Assembly (NCBI GenBank): GCA_036725605.1
Contig: DAIMDW010000013.1
Location: forward strand, 1-64,000
DNA: 64,000 nt
Reading direction: 5' to 3'
Source: CALBTQ01 sp036725605
GTDB lineage: Bacteria; Lernaellota; Lernaellaia; Lernaellales; Lernaellaceae
Part shown: positions 7,723 through 15,997 of the stretch, piece by piece
Position numbering within the stretch: the first letter of the stretch is position 1
Layout of the letters: each line of letters begins with the position of its first letter
Translations under genes and position numbers: made by a program
The notes under the pieces: model-generated
Told to the model about the DNA's origin: nothing
What the model saw: the letters and a program-made list of their open reading frames with translations, nothing else
Databases searched by the model: none

Positions 7723-8205
7723 GTGGATTTTCTCCGCACCAACACGCTGAGCAAAAAGATCGCCGCCCTGGCCGAACCGGTGTGCGCGGCCTGCGGCGTC
7801 GACCTGTATATGGTTGAGGTGCTCGGCGATCGGGCGCACGGCAAGACGCGCGTGCGGGTGGTCATCGACGCGCTCGACGGCGTGGGTATCGACGACTGCG
7901 CCAAAGTCAGCCGGCAATTGTCGGCCGTGATGGACGTCGAAGATCCGATCAAAGGTGCGTACAACCTGGAAGTGTCGAGTCCCGGCCTGGATCGTCCGTT
8001 GCGTAATCTTGATGATGTGCGTGCGGCGATCGGCAAGACGATCTTCCTGGAAACGCGCGAGACCATCGAGGGCCGGAAGCGTTTTTCCGGCCGGGTGGAA
8101 GATGTACTGACTGATGTGATAGCCATCCAAGTCGACGGCCGTTTGTTTCATATCCCGGCCTCGGCGGTGAGCAAGGCGAAGTTGCAATACAATTTTAGTG
8201 ACTAA
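7723..8205 (+). CDS. rimP: ribosome maturation factor RimP
   Basis: 160 aa, GTG start. Assists late 30S subunit assembly in the cytoplasm. Family signatures include RVRVVIDALDGVGIDDC, VSRQLSAVMD and the highly conserved YNLEVSSPGLDRPL, followed by a C-terminal SH3-like domain (FSGRVEDVL). Length fits the family. First gene of the translation cluster and followed 22 bp later by nusA, the usual order. Transcription probably depends on read-through of the leader hairpin at 7658-7690. Confidence 0.93.
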   Translation: MDFLRTNTLSKKIAALAEPVCAACGVDLYMVEVLGDRAHGKTRVRVVIDALDGVGIDDCAKVSRQLSAVMDVEDPIKGAYNLEVSSPGLDRPLRNLDDVRAAIGKTIFLETRETIEGRKRFSGRVEDVLTDVIAIQVDGRLFHIPASAVSKAKLQYNFSD

Positions 8206-8227
8206 CACACGTAAGGAGATTAGGGAG

Positions 8228-9919
8228 ATGTACTCAGATCTGAACCGCGTAATCGACTCGGTCGTCAAGGAACGCGGTCTCTCCCGGGCGGTGATCATCG
8301 AGGCTTTGGAAGCGGCGATGCTCTCCGCGGCGCGCAAAAAGCTCGGCCTGGAGTATGAAATCGAAGCGCAATTCAGCGAAGAATTGGGCGAAGTGGAGCT
8401 GTTCCGCTTCCGCGAGGTAGTCGAGGAGGTGGAGGATCCGGCACGACAGGTCACCTTGGATGACGCGCGCAAGATCGACGCGGAAAGCGAGATCGGCGAC
8501 GAGTTGGGTGAGAAGATCGAAACTTCCGAATTCGGCCGCATCGCCGCGCAGATGGCCAAGCAGGTCATCTTCCAGAAGATTCGCGACGCCGAAAAGGAAA
8601 ACATCTTCAACGAATACAAAGATCGCGAACACGAAATCGTCAACGGCATCGTGCGCCGGTTCGAGAAGAAGAACATGATCATCGACCTGGGCCGCGCCGA
8701 GGCGATCATGTACTTCCGCGATCAGATCCCCACCGAAAACTACAACGTCGGCGACCGTATCCGCGGCTACGTGACCGAAGTGCGCAACACGACCAACGCG
8801 CCGCAGATCGTCATGAGCCGCACGAGCACCGAGTTCATGCGCAAGCTCTTCGAAATGGAAGTGCCCGAAATCGCGGAAGGCACCGTTTCGATCGTCGCCT
8901 GCGCCCGCGAACCAGGGGCCCGCGCGAAAATCGCCGTGAACAGCCGCGACGCGAACGTCGACCCGGTCGGCGCCTGCGTGGGTATGAAGGGCAGCCGCGT
9001 GCAGGCCGTGGTTAACGAACTGCGCGGCGAAAAAATCGACATCGTTCCCTACAGCGAAAACCCGGCCACGTTCGTCTGCAATGGCCTGGCGCCGGCGGAG
9101 ATCACCAAGGTTATCATCGACGAAGACAACCGCAAGATGGACATCGTCGTCGCCGACGACCAGCTCAGCCTCGCCATCGGCAAACGCGGCCAGAACGTGC
9201 GCTTGGCCGTCCAGCTCACCAACTGGAAACTGGACATCCACAGCGAAAGCCAGATCAAGCAGATCGAGGCGCAGGCGCGCAAGATGTACAAGCGCCTGAC
9301 CAAGGTCCCCGAAAAGCAGCGCGAGATCCTCATCAAAACCGGTTACACGACCATCGAGGATCTGGCCGAGGCGGAAATCGAGGATCTGGCCAACTTCCCG
9401 GGCATCGACGAAACGCTGGCCGAAGAGATCATCGACGAGGCCTATGCGATCAAGGTGACCGGCGAATGGCCGTTGCCCGAACCCGAGGACGAGGAAGACG
9501 ACCTCGGCCTCGATGAGGATTTGACCCAGGAAGAAGCGCTGGCCGCGGCCGAGGGCCTGTTCCGCAAAGCCGACGAACCCGCGGCCGCCGAACCCAAGAC
9601 GGAGGAGCCGGCCATCGAGCTGCACGACGAGGACGACTTCGAGGTCGATCTCGAATCGCTGCCGGGCATCGCCGGCAAAACCGCGCAGTTCCTCAAGGAC
9701 CGTGGTTACGGCACGCGCAACGCGATCCTGCGCGCTTCGACCACCACCCTCTCCCAGGTGCCCGGCATGGGCATGGCTTTGGCGGAAGACCTCAAGGAAG
9801 CCGTCCTGACCATGGAAAAGCCGGAACCGGAAGAAGACGAAGAACCGGAGATCGTCGCGGAAGAGCCGGCCGAGGAGCCGGCGGAAACCACCGACGAAGA
9901 GCCGAAGGAAGGAGAATAA
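8228..9919 (+). CDS. nusA: transcription termination/antitermination factor NusA
   Basis: 563 aa. Binds RNA polymerase and modulates pausing, termination and antitermination. Domains in order: N-terminal polymerase-binding domain (about 1-125, MYSDLNRVIDSVVKERG), S1 domain (about 135-200, GIVRRFEKKNMIIDLG), two KH domains (about 230-350, with VGACVGMKGSRVQ and SLAIGKRGQNVRLA), then an acidic linker and helix-hairpin-helix type segments around LANFPGIDETLAE and LESLPGIAGKTAQFL. The longer frame from 8198 overlaps rimP; 8228 is preferred because AAGGAG...GGGAG precedes it and the protein matches the family start. The very acidic tail is longer than in NusA from Bacillus and resembles proteobacterial forms. 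Confidence 0.95.
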   Translation: MYSDLNRVIDSVVKERGLSRAVIIEALEAAMLSAARKKLGLEYEIEAQFSEELGEVELFRFREVVEEVEDPARQVTLDDARKIDAESEIGDELGEKIETSEFGRIAAQMAKQVIFQKIRDAEKENIFNEYKDREHEIVNGIVRRFEKKNMIIDLGRAEAIMYFRDQIPTENYNVGDRIRGYVTEVRNTTNAPQIVMSRTSTEFMRKLFEMEVPEIAEGTVSIVACAREPGARAKIAVNSRDANVDPVGACVGMKGSRVQAVVNELRGEKIDIVPYSENPATFVCNGLAPAEITKVIIDEDNRKMDIVVADDQLSLAIGKRGQNVRLAVQLTNWKLDIHSESQIKQIEAQARKMYKRLTKVPEKQREILIKTGYTTIEDLAEAEIEDLANFPGIDETLAEEIIDEAYAIKVTGEWPLPEPEDEEDDLGLDEDLTQEEALAAAEGLFRKADEPAAAEPKTEEPAIELHDEDDFEVDLESLPGIAGKTAQFLKDRGYGTRNAILRASTTTLSQVPGMGMALAEDLKEAVLTMEKPEPEEDEEPEIVAEEPAEEPAETTDEEPKEGE

Positions 9920-9927
9920 AAATTACC

Positions 9928-10203
9928 ATGGGTCATGCCGTACCGTATCGACAGTGCGTCGCCTGTCGCACGCGGCGCCCGCAAGCGGAACTGATTCGCT
10001 TGTGGCGCGCGCCGGACGGTCACCTGGCCCTTTCGCATGAGCCGCGCACGGGGCGAGGAGCTTATTGCTGCCCCCTGGAGGCCTGCATGCGAAAAGCAGT
10101 GCAGAAAAAGCTCTATCAGCGGAGCTTGCGCGCCACGGCGACGGTGGCCGATCCCGAGGAACTTCTACGCCAAATGGCGACAGCGGCGGCAAGGCTGGCA
10201 TAA
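9928..10203 (+). CDS. ylxR: YlxR family RNA-binding protein (DUF448)
   Basis: 91 aa. Matches the YlxR family: PYRQCVACRTRRPQAELIRL near the N-terminus, then GRGAYCC and a basic LxxALxKK-like region (RKAVQKKLYQRSL). Small nucleic-acid-binding protein encoded between nusA and infB in many bacteria; linked to regulation of RNase P or transcription in some species, but its role here is not shown. Lies 8 bp after nusA and 15 bp before infB in the operon. Confidence 0.88.
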   Translation: MGHAVPYRQCVACRTRRPQAELIRLWRAPDGHLALSHEPRTGRGAYCCPLEACMRKAVQKKLYQRSLRATATVADPEELLRQMATAAARLA

Positions 10204-10218
10204 ACGGAGAGAAGTACG

Positions 10219-12906
10219 ATGGCGAAAATTACGGTAGAGGCAGCGGCGAAACGATTGGGGATGGACCCGGATAGCTGCCTGAAGCGCTTACAAGAAATGG
10301 GCATGCTTGTCCGCGACCAGTTGGACCAAATTGATTTGGAGACGTTCCGGCAGGTCAAGGCACGCCTCGAGGAAGAGAAAATGCGCGCGCAAAGCGTCGA
10401 CGCGCATACTTCCAAGCGCATCGGATCCCGGGTCATTCGCCGACGCCGGATCAAAACCTCCGAAGCCGATTCCGCGGCGGACATCGACGAAGGTGCGGAA
10501 GCCGAAGCCGCCGCCGAACCGGAGGAAATCCCCGCTCCGGAAAGCCAGCCCGTGGTTGCCGCCGAAGAATCCACGCAGGAAGTTCATGTCGCGTCGGAAC
10601 CGGTCGCCGAGCCCGAGCCGCAGATCGAAGAGCCTCCACAGGCCGAAGCCGCCCTGGAAGCGGCGGACGTTCCGCCCGCGCCGCCGACGGAAGAGCCGGC
10701 CGCCCAGGTCGAAGCGCCGGCCGAAGAGACGCTCGAAGCAGGCCGGCAGCAGGAGCCGCAGGTCGAAAGACGAGAAGGCAGGAAACCGCGCCGCAAGAAG
10801 GGGGCGGAAGGTCCGCGCTTGAAAAAAGTGCAGATCCGCGAGGTCACGCACGAGCCGGCCAAGATCATCTCCAAACCGGCTATCCCGATCGAATCGCTCA
10901 AACCGCCCGCCGAAAAGCGCCCGGCGGCCGCCAAGCAGGGGCAGCCGCAGGAAGAAGCGCGGCCGGGCGAAGCCGCGCCGCCGAAACCGGAAGGCGAAGG
11001 TCGCGGCCGCAAAGGTCGGCGCGTGGTGGACTTCGCGCAACGCGGACGCAAGAAGGAAGACATCAAGCGCGAAATGGGCTTTTTGCGCAACCGTCGTCAG
11101 AAGCGCAAGAAGGGCGTCAAGCAGACCGAGATCACCACGCCCAAGGCGATCAAGCGCAAGATCAAGATCGGCGAGCAGATTCAGGTCGGCGAACTGGCCA
11201 AGCGCATGGGCGTGCGTGGCGGCGATCTGATCAAGAAACTCATGTCGCTGGGCATGATGCTGACCATCGTGCATGACATCGATTTCGAAACGGCGGTCAT
11301 TCTGGCCAGCGAATTCGGTTATGAAATCGAGCGGGCGACCGCCGAGGTGGAAGACCTGCTGCAGGTCGTCGAATCGCGTCCCGAGGACATGGAATCGCGC
11401 CCGCCGGTGGTCACGATCATGGGTCACGTCGACCACGGCAAAACCACGTTGCTCGACGCCATCCGCGAAACCGACGTCGCCAGCGGCGAAGCCGGCGGCA
11501 TCACGCAGCACATCGGCGCCTACAGCGTCACGCTGCCCAACGGACGGCAGATCACCTTCGTGGACACGCCGGGTCACGAATCCTTCGCGGCGATGCGCGC
11601 TCGCGGCGCTCACGTCACCGACATCGTCATCCTGGTCGTCGCGGCCGACGACGGCGTGATGCCCCAGACGATCGAGTCGATCAACCACGCCAAGGAAGCC
11701 GGCGTGGCGATCGTCGTCGCGGTCAACAAGATCGACAAGGACAACGCGAACATCGAGCGCATCACCCGCCAGCTCATGGAATACGGTTTGATTCCGGAAA
11801 ACCTGGGCGGCGATACGCTGTTCACGCAAATCAGCGCGAAGCGGCGCAAAGGCATTGAGGACCTGCTCGACAGCGTCCTGCTCCAGGCCGAGATGATGGA
11901 ATTGCAGGCCAACCCGAGCGCGGCGGTGATCGCGGTCGTTCTCGACGCCCGCCTGGAACGCGGTCGCGGTCCGGTGGCCGACGTGCTGATCAAGGAAGGC
12001 ACGCTGAAAAAAGGCATGCAGATCGTCGCCGACACGCAGTCCGGCCGCGTGCGCATGATGCTCGACGACCACGGCAACGAAATGGCCGAAGCGCTGCCGG
12101 GCATGCCCGCGCAAGTCATCGGTCTGGACGGCGTGCCGTCCGCCGGCTCGATCCTCAACGCGGTCGAGGACGAAAAGAAAGCCAAAGCCATCGTGCAACT
12201 GCGCAGCAACCAGGCGCGCAGCGAAGAACAGAAAAAACGCGCCAACCTGCGTCTGGAAGACCTGTTCACGCAGATGAAGGAAGGCGACATCAAGGAACTC
12301 AAGATCGTGCTCAAGGGCGACGTGCAGGGCTCGGTCGAAGCCGTGCGCGAATCGCTGGAGAAGATCGAGCACCCCGAGGTCAAGGTGCGCGTGATCCACA
12401 GCGGCGTGGGCACGATCACCGAAACCGACGTCAATTTCGCCAGCGCGTCCAATGCGATCATCATCGGCTTCAACGTCCGGCCGGAAGTCAAATCCAAGGA
12501 ATCGGCCGAGCAGCAGAAAGTCGATATTAAAATCTACAACGTCATTTACGAACTGCTTAACGATGTGCGCCTGGCCCTGCAGGGCATGCTGGCGCCGCAG
12601 TACCAGGAAGTGCTCAACGGCGTCGCCGAAGTGCGCGACACGTTCCACATCAGCCGGGTCGGCACGGTCGCCGGCTGCATGGTGCTCGACGGGAAGATCA
12701 TCCGCAACAGCCAGGTGCGGCTCGTGCGCGACGGCAAGGTGATCTACACCGGTTCGCTGGGCAGTCTGAAACGCTTCAAGGACGACACCAAGGAAGTGGC
12801 TACCGGCTTCGAATGCGGCATGAACATCGACGGCTACAACGACATCAAGCTGGGCGACCGGATCGAGTCGTTCACCATGATCGAGGTCAAGCCCACCTTG
12901 GACTAG
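10219..12906 (+). CDS. infB: translation initiation factor IF-2
   Basis: 895 aa. GTPase that places initiator tRNA on the 30S subunit and promotes subunit joining. An IF2_N domain at 1-55 (ITVEAAAKRLGMDPD) is followed by about 260 residues rich in Glu, Pro, Ala and then Lys/Arg, and a second IF2_N-type domain at about 315-370 (VGELAKRMGVRGGDLIKKL). The G domain holds GHVDHGKTT (about 400), DTPGHESF (about 449) and NKID (about 502). C-terminal domains II-IV complete the length. GGAGAGAAG precedes the ATG. The long low-complexity linker is typical of IF-2 from high-GC bacteria. Confidence 0.97.
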   Translation: MAKITVEAAAKRLGMDPDSCLKRLQEMGMLVRDQLDQIDLETFRQVKARLEEEKMRAQSVDAHTSKRIGSRVIRRRRIKTSEADSAADIDEGAEAEAAAEPEEIPAPESQPVVAAEESTQEVHVASEPVAEPEPQIEEPPQAEAALEAADVPPAPPTEEPAAQVEAPAEETLEAGRQQEPQVERREGRKPRRKKGAEGPRLKKVQIREVTHEPAKIISKPAIPIESLKPPAEKRPAAAKQGQPQEEARPGEAAPPKPEGEGRGRKGRRVVDFAQRGRKKEDIKREMGFLRNRRQKRKKGVKQTEITTPKAIKRKIKIGEQIQVGELAKRMGVRGGDLIKKLMSLGMMLTIVHDIDFETAVILASEFGYEIERATAEVEDLLQVVESRPEDMESRPPVVTIMGHVDHGKTTLLDAIRETDVASGEAGGITQHIGAYSVTLPNGRQITFVDTPGHESFAAMRARGAHVTDIVILVVAADDGVMPQTIESINHAKEAGVAIVVAVNKIDKDNANIERITRQLMEYGLIPENLGGDTLFTQISAKRRKGIEDLLDSVLLQAEMMELQANPSAAVIAVVLDARLERGRGPVADVLIKEGTLKKGMQIVADTQSGRVRMMLDDHGNEMAEALPGMPAQVIGLDGVPSAGSILNAVEDEKKAKAIVQLRSNQARSEEQKKRANLRLEDLFTQMKEGDIKELKIVLKGDVQGSVEAVRESLEKIEHPEVKVRVIHSGVGTITETDVNFASASNAIIIGFNVRPEVKSKESAEQQKVDIKIYNVIYELLNDVRLALQGMLAPQYQEVLNGVAEVRDTFHISRVGTVAGCMVLDGKIIRNSQVRLVRDGKVIYTGSLGSLKRFKDDTKEVATGFECGMNIDGYNDIKLGDRIESFTMIEVKPTLD

Positions 12907-12928
12907 CCGGGCGGGACGAAGGTGCGTC

Positions 12929-13216
12929 ATGACGATCGGAGCATTGGTTTTGACGTTGCGCTTGCACGGCTGCTTTTCGCTGAAGGAAAAGCGGATGCGC
13001 ATCAAACCGATTCTGGAACGCACGCGCCATAAATTTCACGTGTCCGCCGCCGAGGTCGATTACCAGGACGTATACGAAATGGCGCAGCTCGCCTTCGTCA
13101 CCGTCAACGCCAACGACCGCATCGCCAACAGCACCTGCGATAAAATTCTCGACTTCGTCGAATCGCTGGGCCTGGCCGAAATCAGCGGCCAACACCTCGA
13201 ACTGATCAGGTTATAG
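12929..13216 (+). CDS. DUF503 family protein
   Basis: 95 aa. DUF503 pattern: MTIGALVLTLRLHGCFSLKE, split across the start, then KRMRIKPILERTRHKFHVS, AEVDYQDVYEMAQLAFVTV and an end VESLGLAEI. A small ferredoxin-like-fold cytosolic protein of unknown biochemical role, found between infB and rbfA in many genomes (YlxP-type). It sits 22 bp after infB and 2 bp before rbfA, so a link to ribosome assembly or translation is inferred from context only. Confidence 0.88.
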   Translation: MTIGALVLTLRLHGCFSLKEKRMRIKPILERTRHKFHVSAAEVDYQDVYEMAQLAFVTVNANDRIANSTCDKILDFVESLGLAEISGQHLELIRL

Positions 13217-13218
13217 CC

Positions 13219-13602
13219 ATGCACAAGACCGCCCCATTCAAACGAGCCGACCGCGTCGCGGGGGAGATTCTGCGCCTGCTGGGCGAAATGCTCATCGGCG
13301 GCGAGATCAAGGATCCGCGCCTGCAAAAGGTATCCTTCACCCATGTGAAGCTCAGCGACGATCTGCGCAACGCGCGCGTGTTTTTCTCGCTGATCGGCGA
13401 CGAGAAAGAGCAGCAACAGGCCACCAAGGCGCTCATGCGTTGCGGCGGTTTTCTGAAAAAGGAAATCGGTCACCGTTTGCAGTTGCGCTACACACCCGAG
13501 CTGCGTTTTCAATTCGACCCGAGCCTGGAGCACGGCGCACACATCGACGATCTGCTCCAGCACATTCATCACGACGATCCGGAGGAAACCGATGACGATT
13601 GA
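13219..13602 (+). CDS. rbfA: 30S ribosome-binding factor RbfA
   Basis: 127 aa. KH-like factor for 16S rRNA 5'-end maturation and 30S assembly. Family signs: start with FKRADRVAGEILRLLGEML, DPRLQKVSFTHVKLSDDLR, ARVFFSLIGD, and the end LRYTPELRFQFDPSLEHGAH. Length is normal. Its last 11 bp overlap the nrnA start, suggesting coupled translation. Confidence 0.94.
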   Translation: MHKTAPFKRADRVAGEILRLLGEMLIGGEIKDPRLQKVSFTHVKLSDDLRNARVFFSLIGDEKEQQQATKALMRCGGFLKKEIGHRLQLRYTPELRFQFDPSLEHGAHIDDLLQHIHHDDPEETDDD

Positions 13603-14563
13603 TCAACGCGACCGAGTGCTCGAACTGCTCGACTCCGGCTCGACCTATCTGGTGGTGACGCACGAAAATCCGGACGGCGACGCCATCGGTTCGGCGCTGG
13701 CCATGACCCTCGCCCTGCGCGGCCGCGGCAAACAGGTAACGACCTGCGACGTGCACGGCTGCCCGCAATACCTGCGCTGGCTGGCCGGCGCGACCGAGAT
13801 CGTCAGCGAAGCCACCCTCGCCGACTACGACGTCGTGGTCGTCATCGACTGCGGCGAGGCCGCGCGCATGGGCAAGCTGGTCGAACAGTTGAGCGGTCAT
13901 CCCTGCGTGATCAACATCGATCATCACGGCACCAACGACGGCTTCGGCCACGCGAACATCGTGCTGCCCAAGGCGAGCAGCTCCTGCGAAATTCTCTTCG
14001 CGCTGTTCGGCCGGTGGGGCGTGACGATCACGCCGGACATCGCCACGAACCTGTACGTGGGCCTGTACACCGACACCAACATGTTCAAGAACATGAACTC
14101 CACGCCGGAGGCCTACCGCGCCTGCGGCGACCTGGTGGCGGCCGGCGCCGACTTCCATACGGCGGCCAAGCGCATCTACATCGACACCTCCGCCGCGCGG
14201 CTGCGGTTGCTGGCGCGCGTGCTGTCCACCTTGCGGCTGGACGGCGACGGTCGCGTCGCCGGGATGATCTGCACCGGCGAGGATCTCAACGAGTTGGGCC
14301 TGACGCCCGACGCGCTGGAAACCTTCGTCGAATACCCCCGGGCGATCGTCGGGGTGGAAGCGGCGTATCTGCTGCGCGAGTTGAAGGAAAAGGGCCAAGT
14401 GAAAGGTTCGTTGCGCTCGGCCAACAACGCCGACGTGGCCGTGGTGGCGCAACAATTCACCGGCGGCGGTCACACGCGCGCGGCCGGTTTCCGCGCCACC
14501 GGCACGCTGGCCGAAGTGCGCGAGCGTCTGGTGGCCGCCCTGCTTGCCGCTTTGGAGGGCTAG
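13592..14563 (+). CDS. nrnA: DHH family phosphoesterase, NrnA type
   Basis: 323 aa. Predicted oligoribonuclease / 3'-phosphoadenosine-5'-phosphate phosphatase that clears short RNAs. The DHH catalytic part contains THENPDGDAIGSALA, IDCGEAARMG and NIDHHGTNDGFG; the DHHA1 part ends with GGGHTRAAGF. GGAGG lies 6 bases before the ATG, which overlaps rbfA. The stop TAG shares its G with the GTG start of truB. Position between rbfA and truB is the common arrangement. Confidence 0.92.
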   Translation: MTIDQRDRVLELLDSGSTYLVVTHENPDGDAIGSALAMTLALRGRGKQVTTCDVHGCPQYLRWLAGATEIVSEATLADYDVVVVIDCGEAARMGKLVEQLSGHPCVINIDHHGTNDGFGHANIVLPKASSSCEILFALFGRWGVTITPDIATNLYVGLYTDTNMFKNMNSTPEAYRACGDLVAAGADFHTAAKRIYIDTSAARLRLLARVLSTLRLDGDGRVAGMICTGEDLNELGLTPDALETFVEYPRAIVGVEAAYLLRELKEKGQVKGSLRSANNADVAVVAQQFTGGGHTRAAGFRATGTLAEVRERLVAALLAALEG

Positions 14564-15498
14564 TGGACGGCGTACTGCTGCTCGACAAGCCCATCGGTCC
14601 GACCAGCCACGATTTGGTATACAAAATCCGCCGCCTGTACGGCACGCGCAAGGTCGGCCACGCGGGTACGCTGGATCCGTTCGCCTCCGGCCTGCTGGTG
14701 ATGCTGATCGGCCAGGCGACGAAAATTTCCAATTTTCTGCTCAACGCGGACAAGACCTACGAGGCCGAACTGAAGCTCGGCGAAGCCACCGACACGCTGG
14801 ATCACACGGGGCGGATCACCGATGCCGCGCCCGTCACGCCGCTCGTTCGGCGCGATGCGGAACGCGTGTTGAGCGCGATGATCGGCGAGTTCGAGCAGAC
14901 GCCGCCGATGTTCTCGGCGATCAAGGTCAACGGCACTCCGCTGCACCGCGCAGCCCGTCGCGGAAAAGAGGTTGAAAGAAAAGCGAAAATCGTGCATATT
15001 CACGCGCTCACTCTGTTGGAGTGCGGGGAAACGCGGCTGCGCTTTCGCGTCGTTTGTTCCAAAGGAACCTACGTGCGCGTGTTGGGCTCGGCCATTGCCG
15101 AGCGCCTGGGCACGCTGGGACACCTGAGCGCCCTGCGGCGCACGCACAGCGGGCAATTCTCCGTCAGCGACGCCGTGATGTTGGAAGAACTGATCGCGGC
15201 GACGGAAAAAGGCCGAGGAGAAGAATATTTAATTTCTCTCGATCGGGCCTTGACGAACTACCACAAAGTGAAGTTAACTCCGTCGGCCGGTTGTGGAGTG
15301 ACCCACGGAGTGCGTCCGCCGGCGATCGAGATACTCGCCGCCGACGATTTTCATTGCGGCGACGTGGTGCGGTTGGTGGACGAAAACGAACGGTTGCTGG
15401 CCCTGGCGAAAGCCGTGGTCGACGCCGGTGAAACGAATGACGAACAAGCAAGTTCTCCCTTCGAACTGCTCCGGGTTTTCACCGAATCCGGCGCGTGA
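14563..15498 (+). CDS. truB: tRNA pseudouridine(55) synthase TruB
   Basis: 311 aa, GTG start overlapping the nrnA stop by one base. Makes pseudouridine 55 in the tRNA T-loop. Starts VDGVLLLDKPIGPTSHD; the catalytic motif is VGHAGTLDPFASG with Asp38. Further motifs are YEAELKLGEATDTLD, QTPPMFSAIKVNG and a C-terminal PUA-like region. Length matches the family. The upstream end of the frame (before 14563) is antisense-like spillover inside nrnA, so the GTG is the believable start. Confidence 0.94.
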   Translation: MDGVLLLDKPIGPTSHDLVYKIRRLYGTRKVGHAGTLDPFASGLLVMLIGQATKISNFLLNADKTYEAELKLGEATDTLDHTGRITDAAPVTPLVRRDAERVLSAMIGEFEQTPPMFSAIKVNGTPLHRAARRGKEVERKAKIVHIHALTLLECGETRLRFRVVCSKGTYVRVLGSAIAERLGTLGHLSALRRTHSGQFSVSDAVMLEELIAATEKGRGEEYLISLDRALTNYHKVKLTPSAGCGVTHGVRPPAIEILAADDFHCGDVVRLVDENERLLALAKAVVDAGETNDEQASSPFELLRVFTESGA

Positions 15499-15534
15499 AA
15501 GGGAGCTTGCATTTTGCCGGTGCTTTGCGTCAAA

Positions 15535-15564
15535 TTGACGTAGAAAAGCATCAATTAGTATAGT
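15535..15564 (+). promoter_or_regulatory. rpsO promoter
   Basis: TTGACG (15535-15540) and TATAGT (15559-15564) spaced 18 bp, each one mismatch or two from the sigma-70 consensus. It lies 44 bp before rpsO in the gap after truB, as expected for a separate rpsO-pnp transcription unit. Confidence 0.65.
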
Positions 15565-15607
15565 ACGAAACATAAGCTGAAAAGCAGTACGGAAGGAGTT
15601 GGAGAGA

Positions 15608-15877
15608 ATGGCTCAGGATGCCAGCCGAAAATCCCAAATCATCGGCAAATTCGGTAATCACGAGCGTGACACTGGCAGCCCGGAAGTTCAGATTGCGTTG
15701 CTCAGCGATCGCATCACTTACTTGACCGAGCACTTCAAGACGCACAAAAAAGACCACCACTCGCGTCGTGGTCTGCTCAAGCTCGTCGGTCAGCGTCGCC
15801 GCATGTTAAATTACTTGCGGAACAAGGATTACGATCGTTATCGCAAAGTCATCGCTGAACTGGGCATTCGGAAGTAA
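15608..15877 (+). CDS. rpsO: 30S ribosomal protein S15
   Basis: 89 aa, exactly the usual S15 length. Binds the central domain of 16S rRNA early in 30S assembly. Signature stretch: DTGSPEVQIALLSDRITYLT, then HFKTHKKDHHSRRGLL and QRRRMLNYLR. The ATG at 15608 follows AAGGAGTTGGAGAGA; an upstream ATG in frame at 15599 would add only three residues. Precedes pnp as in most bacteria. Confidence 0.97.
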   Translation: MAQDASRKSQIIGKFGNHERDTGSPEVQIALLSDRITYLTEHFKTHKKDHHSRRGLLKLVGQRRRMLNYLRNKDYDRYRKVIAELGIRK

Positions 15878-15943
15878 AATTATTTCTTCAGATGTCACAA
15901 TCAAGGATACGAAACGAATCATGGGCGGCGTTCGCCTATGCGC

Positions 15944-15974
15944 CTCAAGTGCCCGTACGGTCGTGCGGCTTGAG
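15944..15974 (+). promoter_or_regulatory. pnp leader hairpin
   Basis: CTCAAG (15944-15949) pairs with CTTGAG (15969-15974); after a 3-nt bulge CCGTAC pairs with GTGCGG (one G-U) around a GGTC loop. GGCG (15927-15930) and CGCC (15979-15982) could close an outer stem. It lies in the rpsO-pnp gap. In E. coli a pnp leader hairpin cut by RNase III mediates autocontrol; a similar role here is inference. Confidence 0.45.
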
Positions 15975-15997
15975 TCGTCGCCTACGAGAGGAATGGT

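Noticed and set aside
10288..13023. Long minus-strand open frame opposite infB (about 900 codons)
   Set aside because: Composition is Asp/His/Arg/Phe-rich, as expected for the antisense of a high-GC gene; no domain and no ribosome site, while infB on the plus strand is unmistakable.
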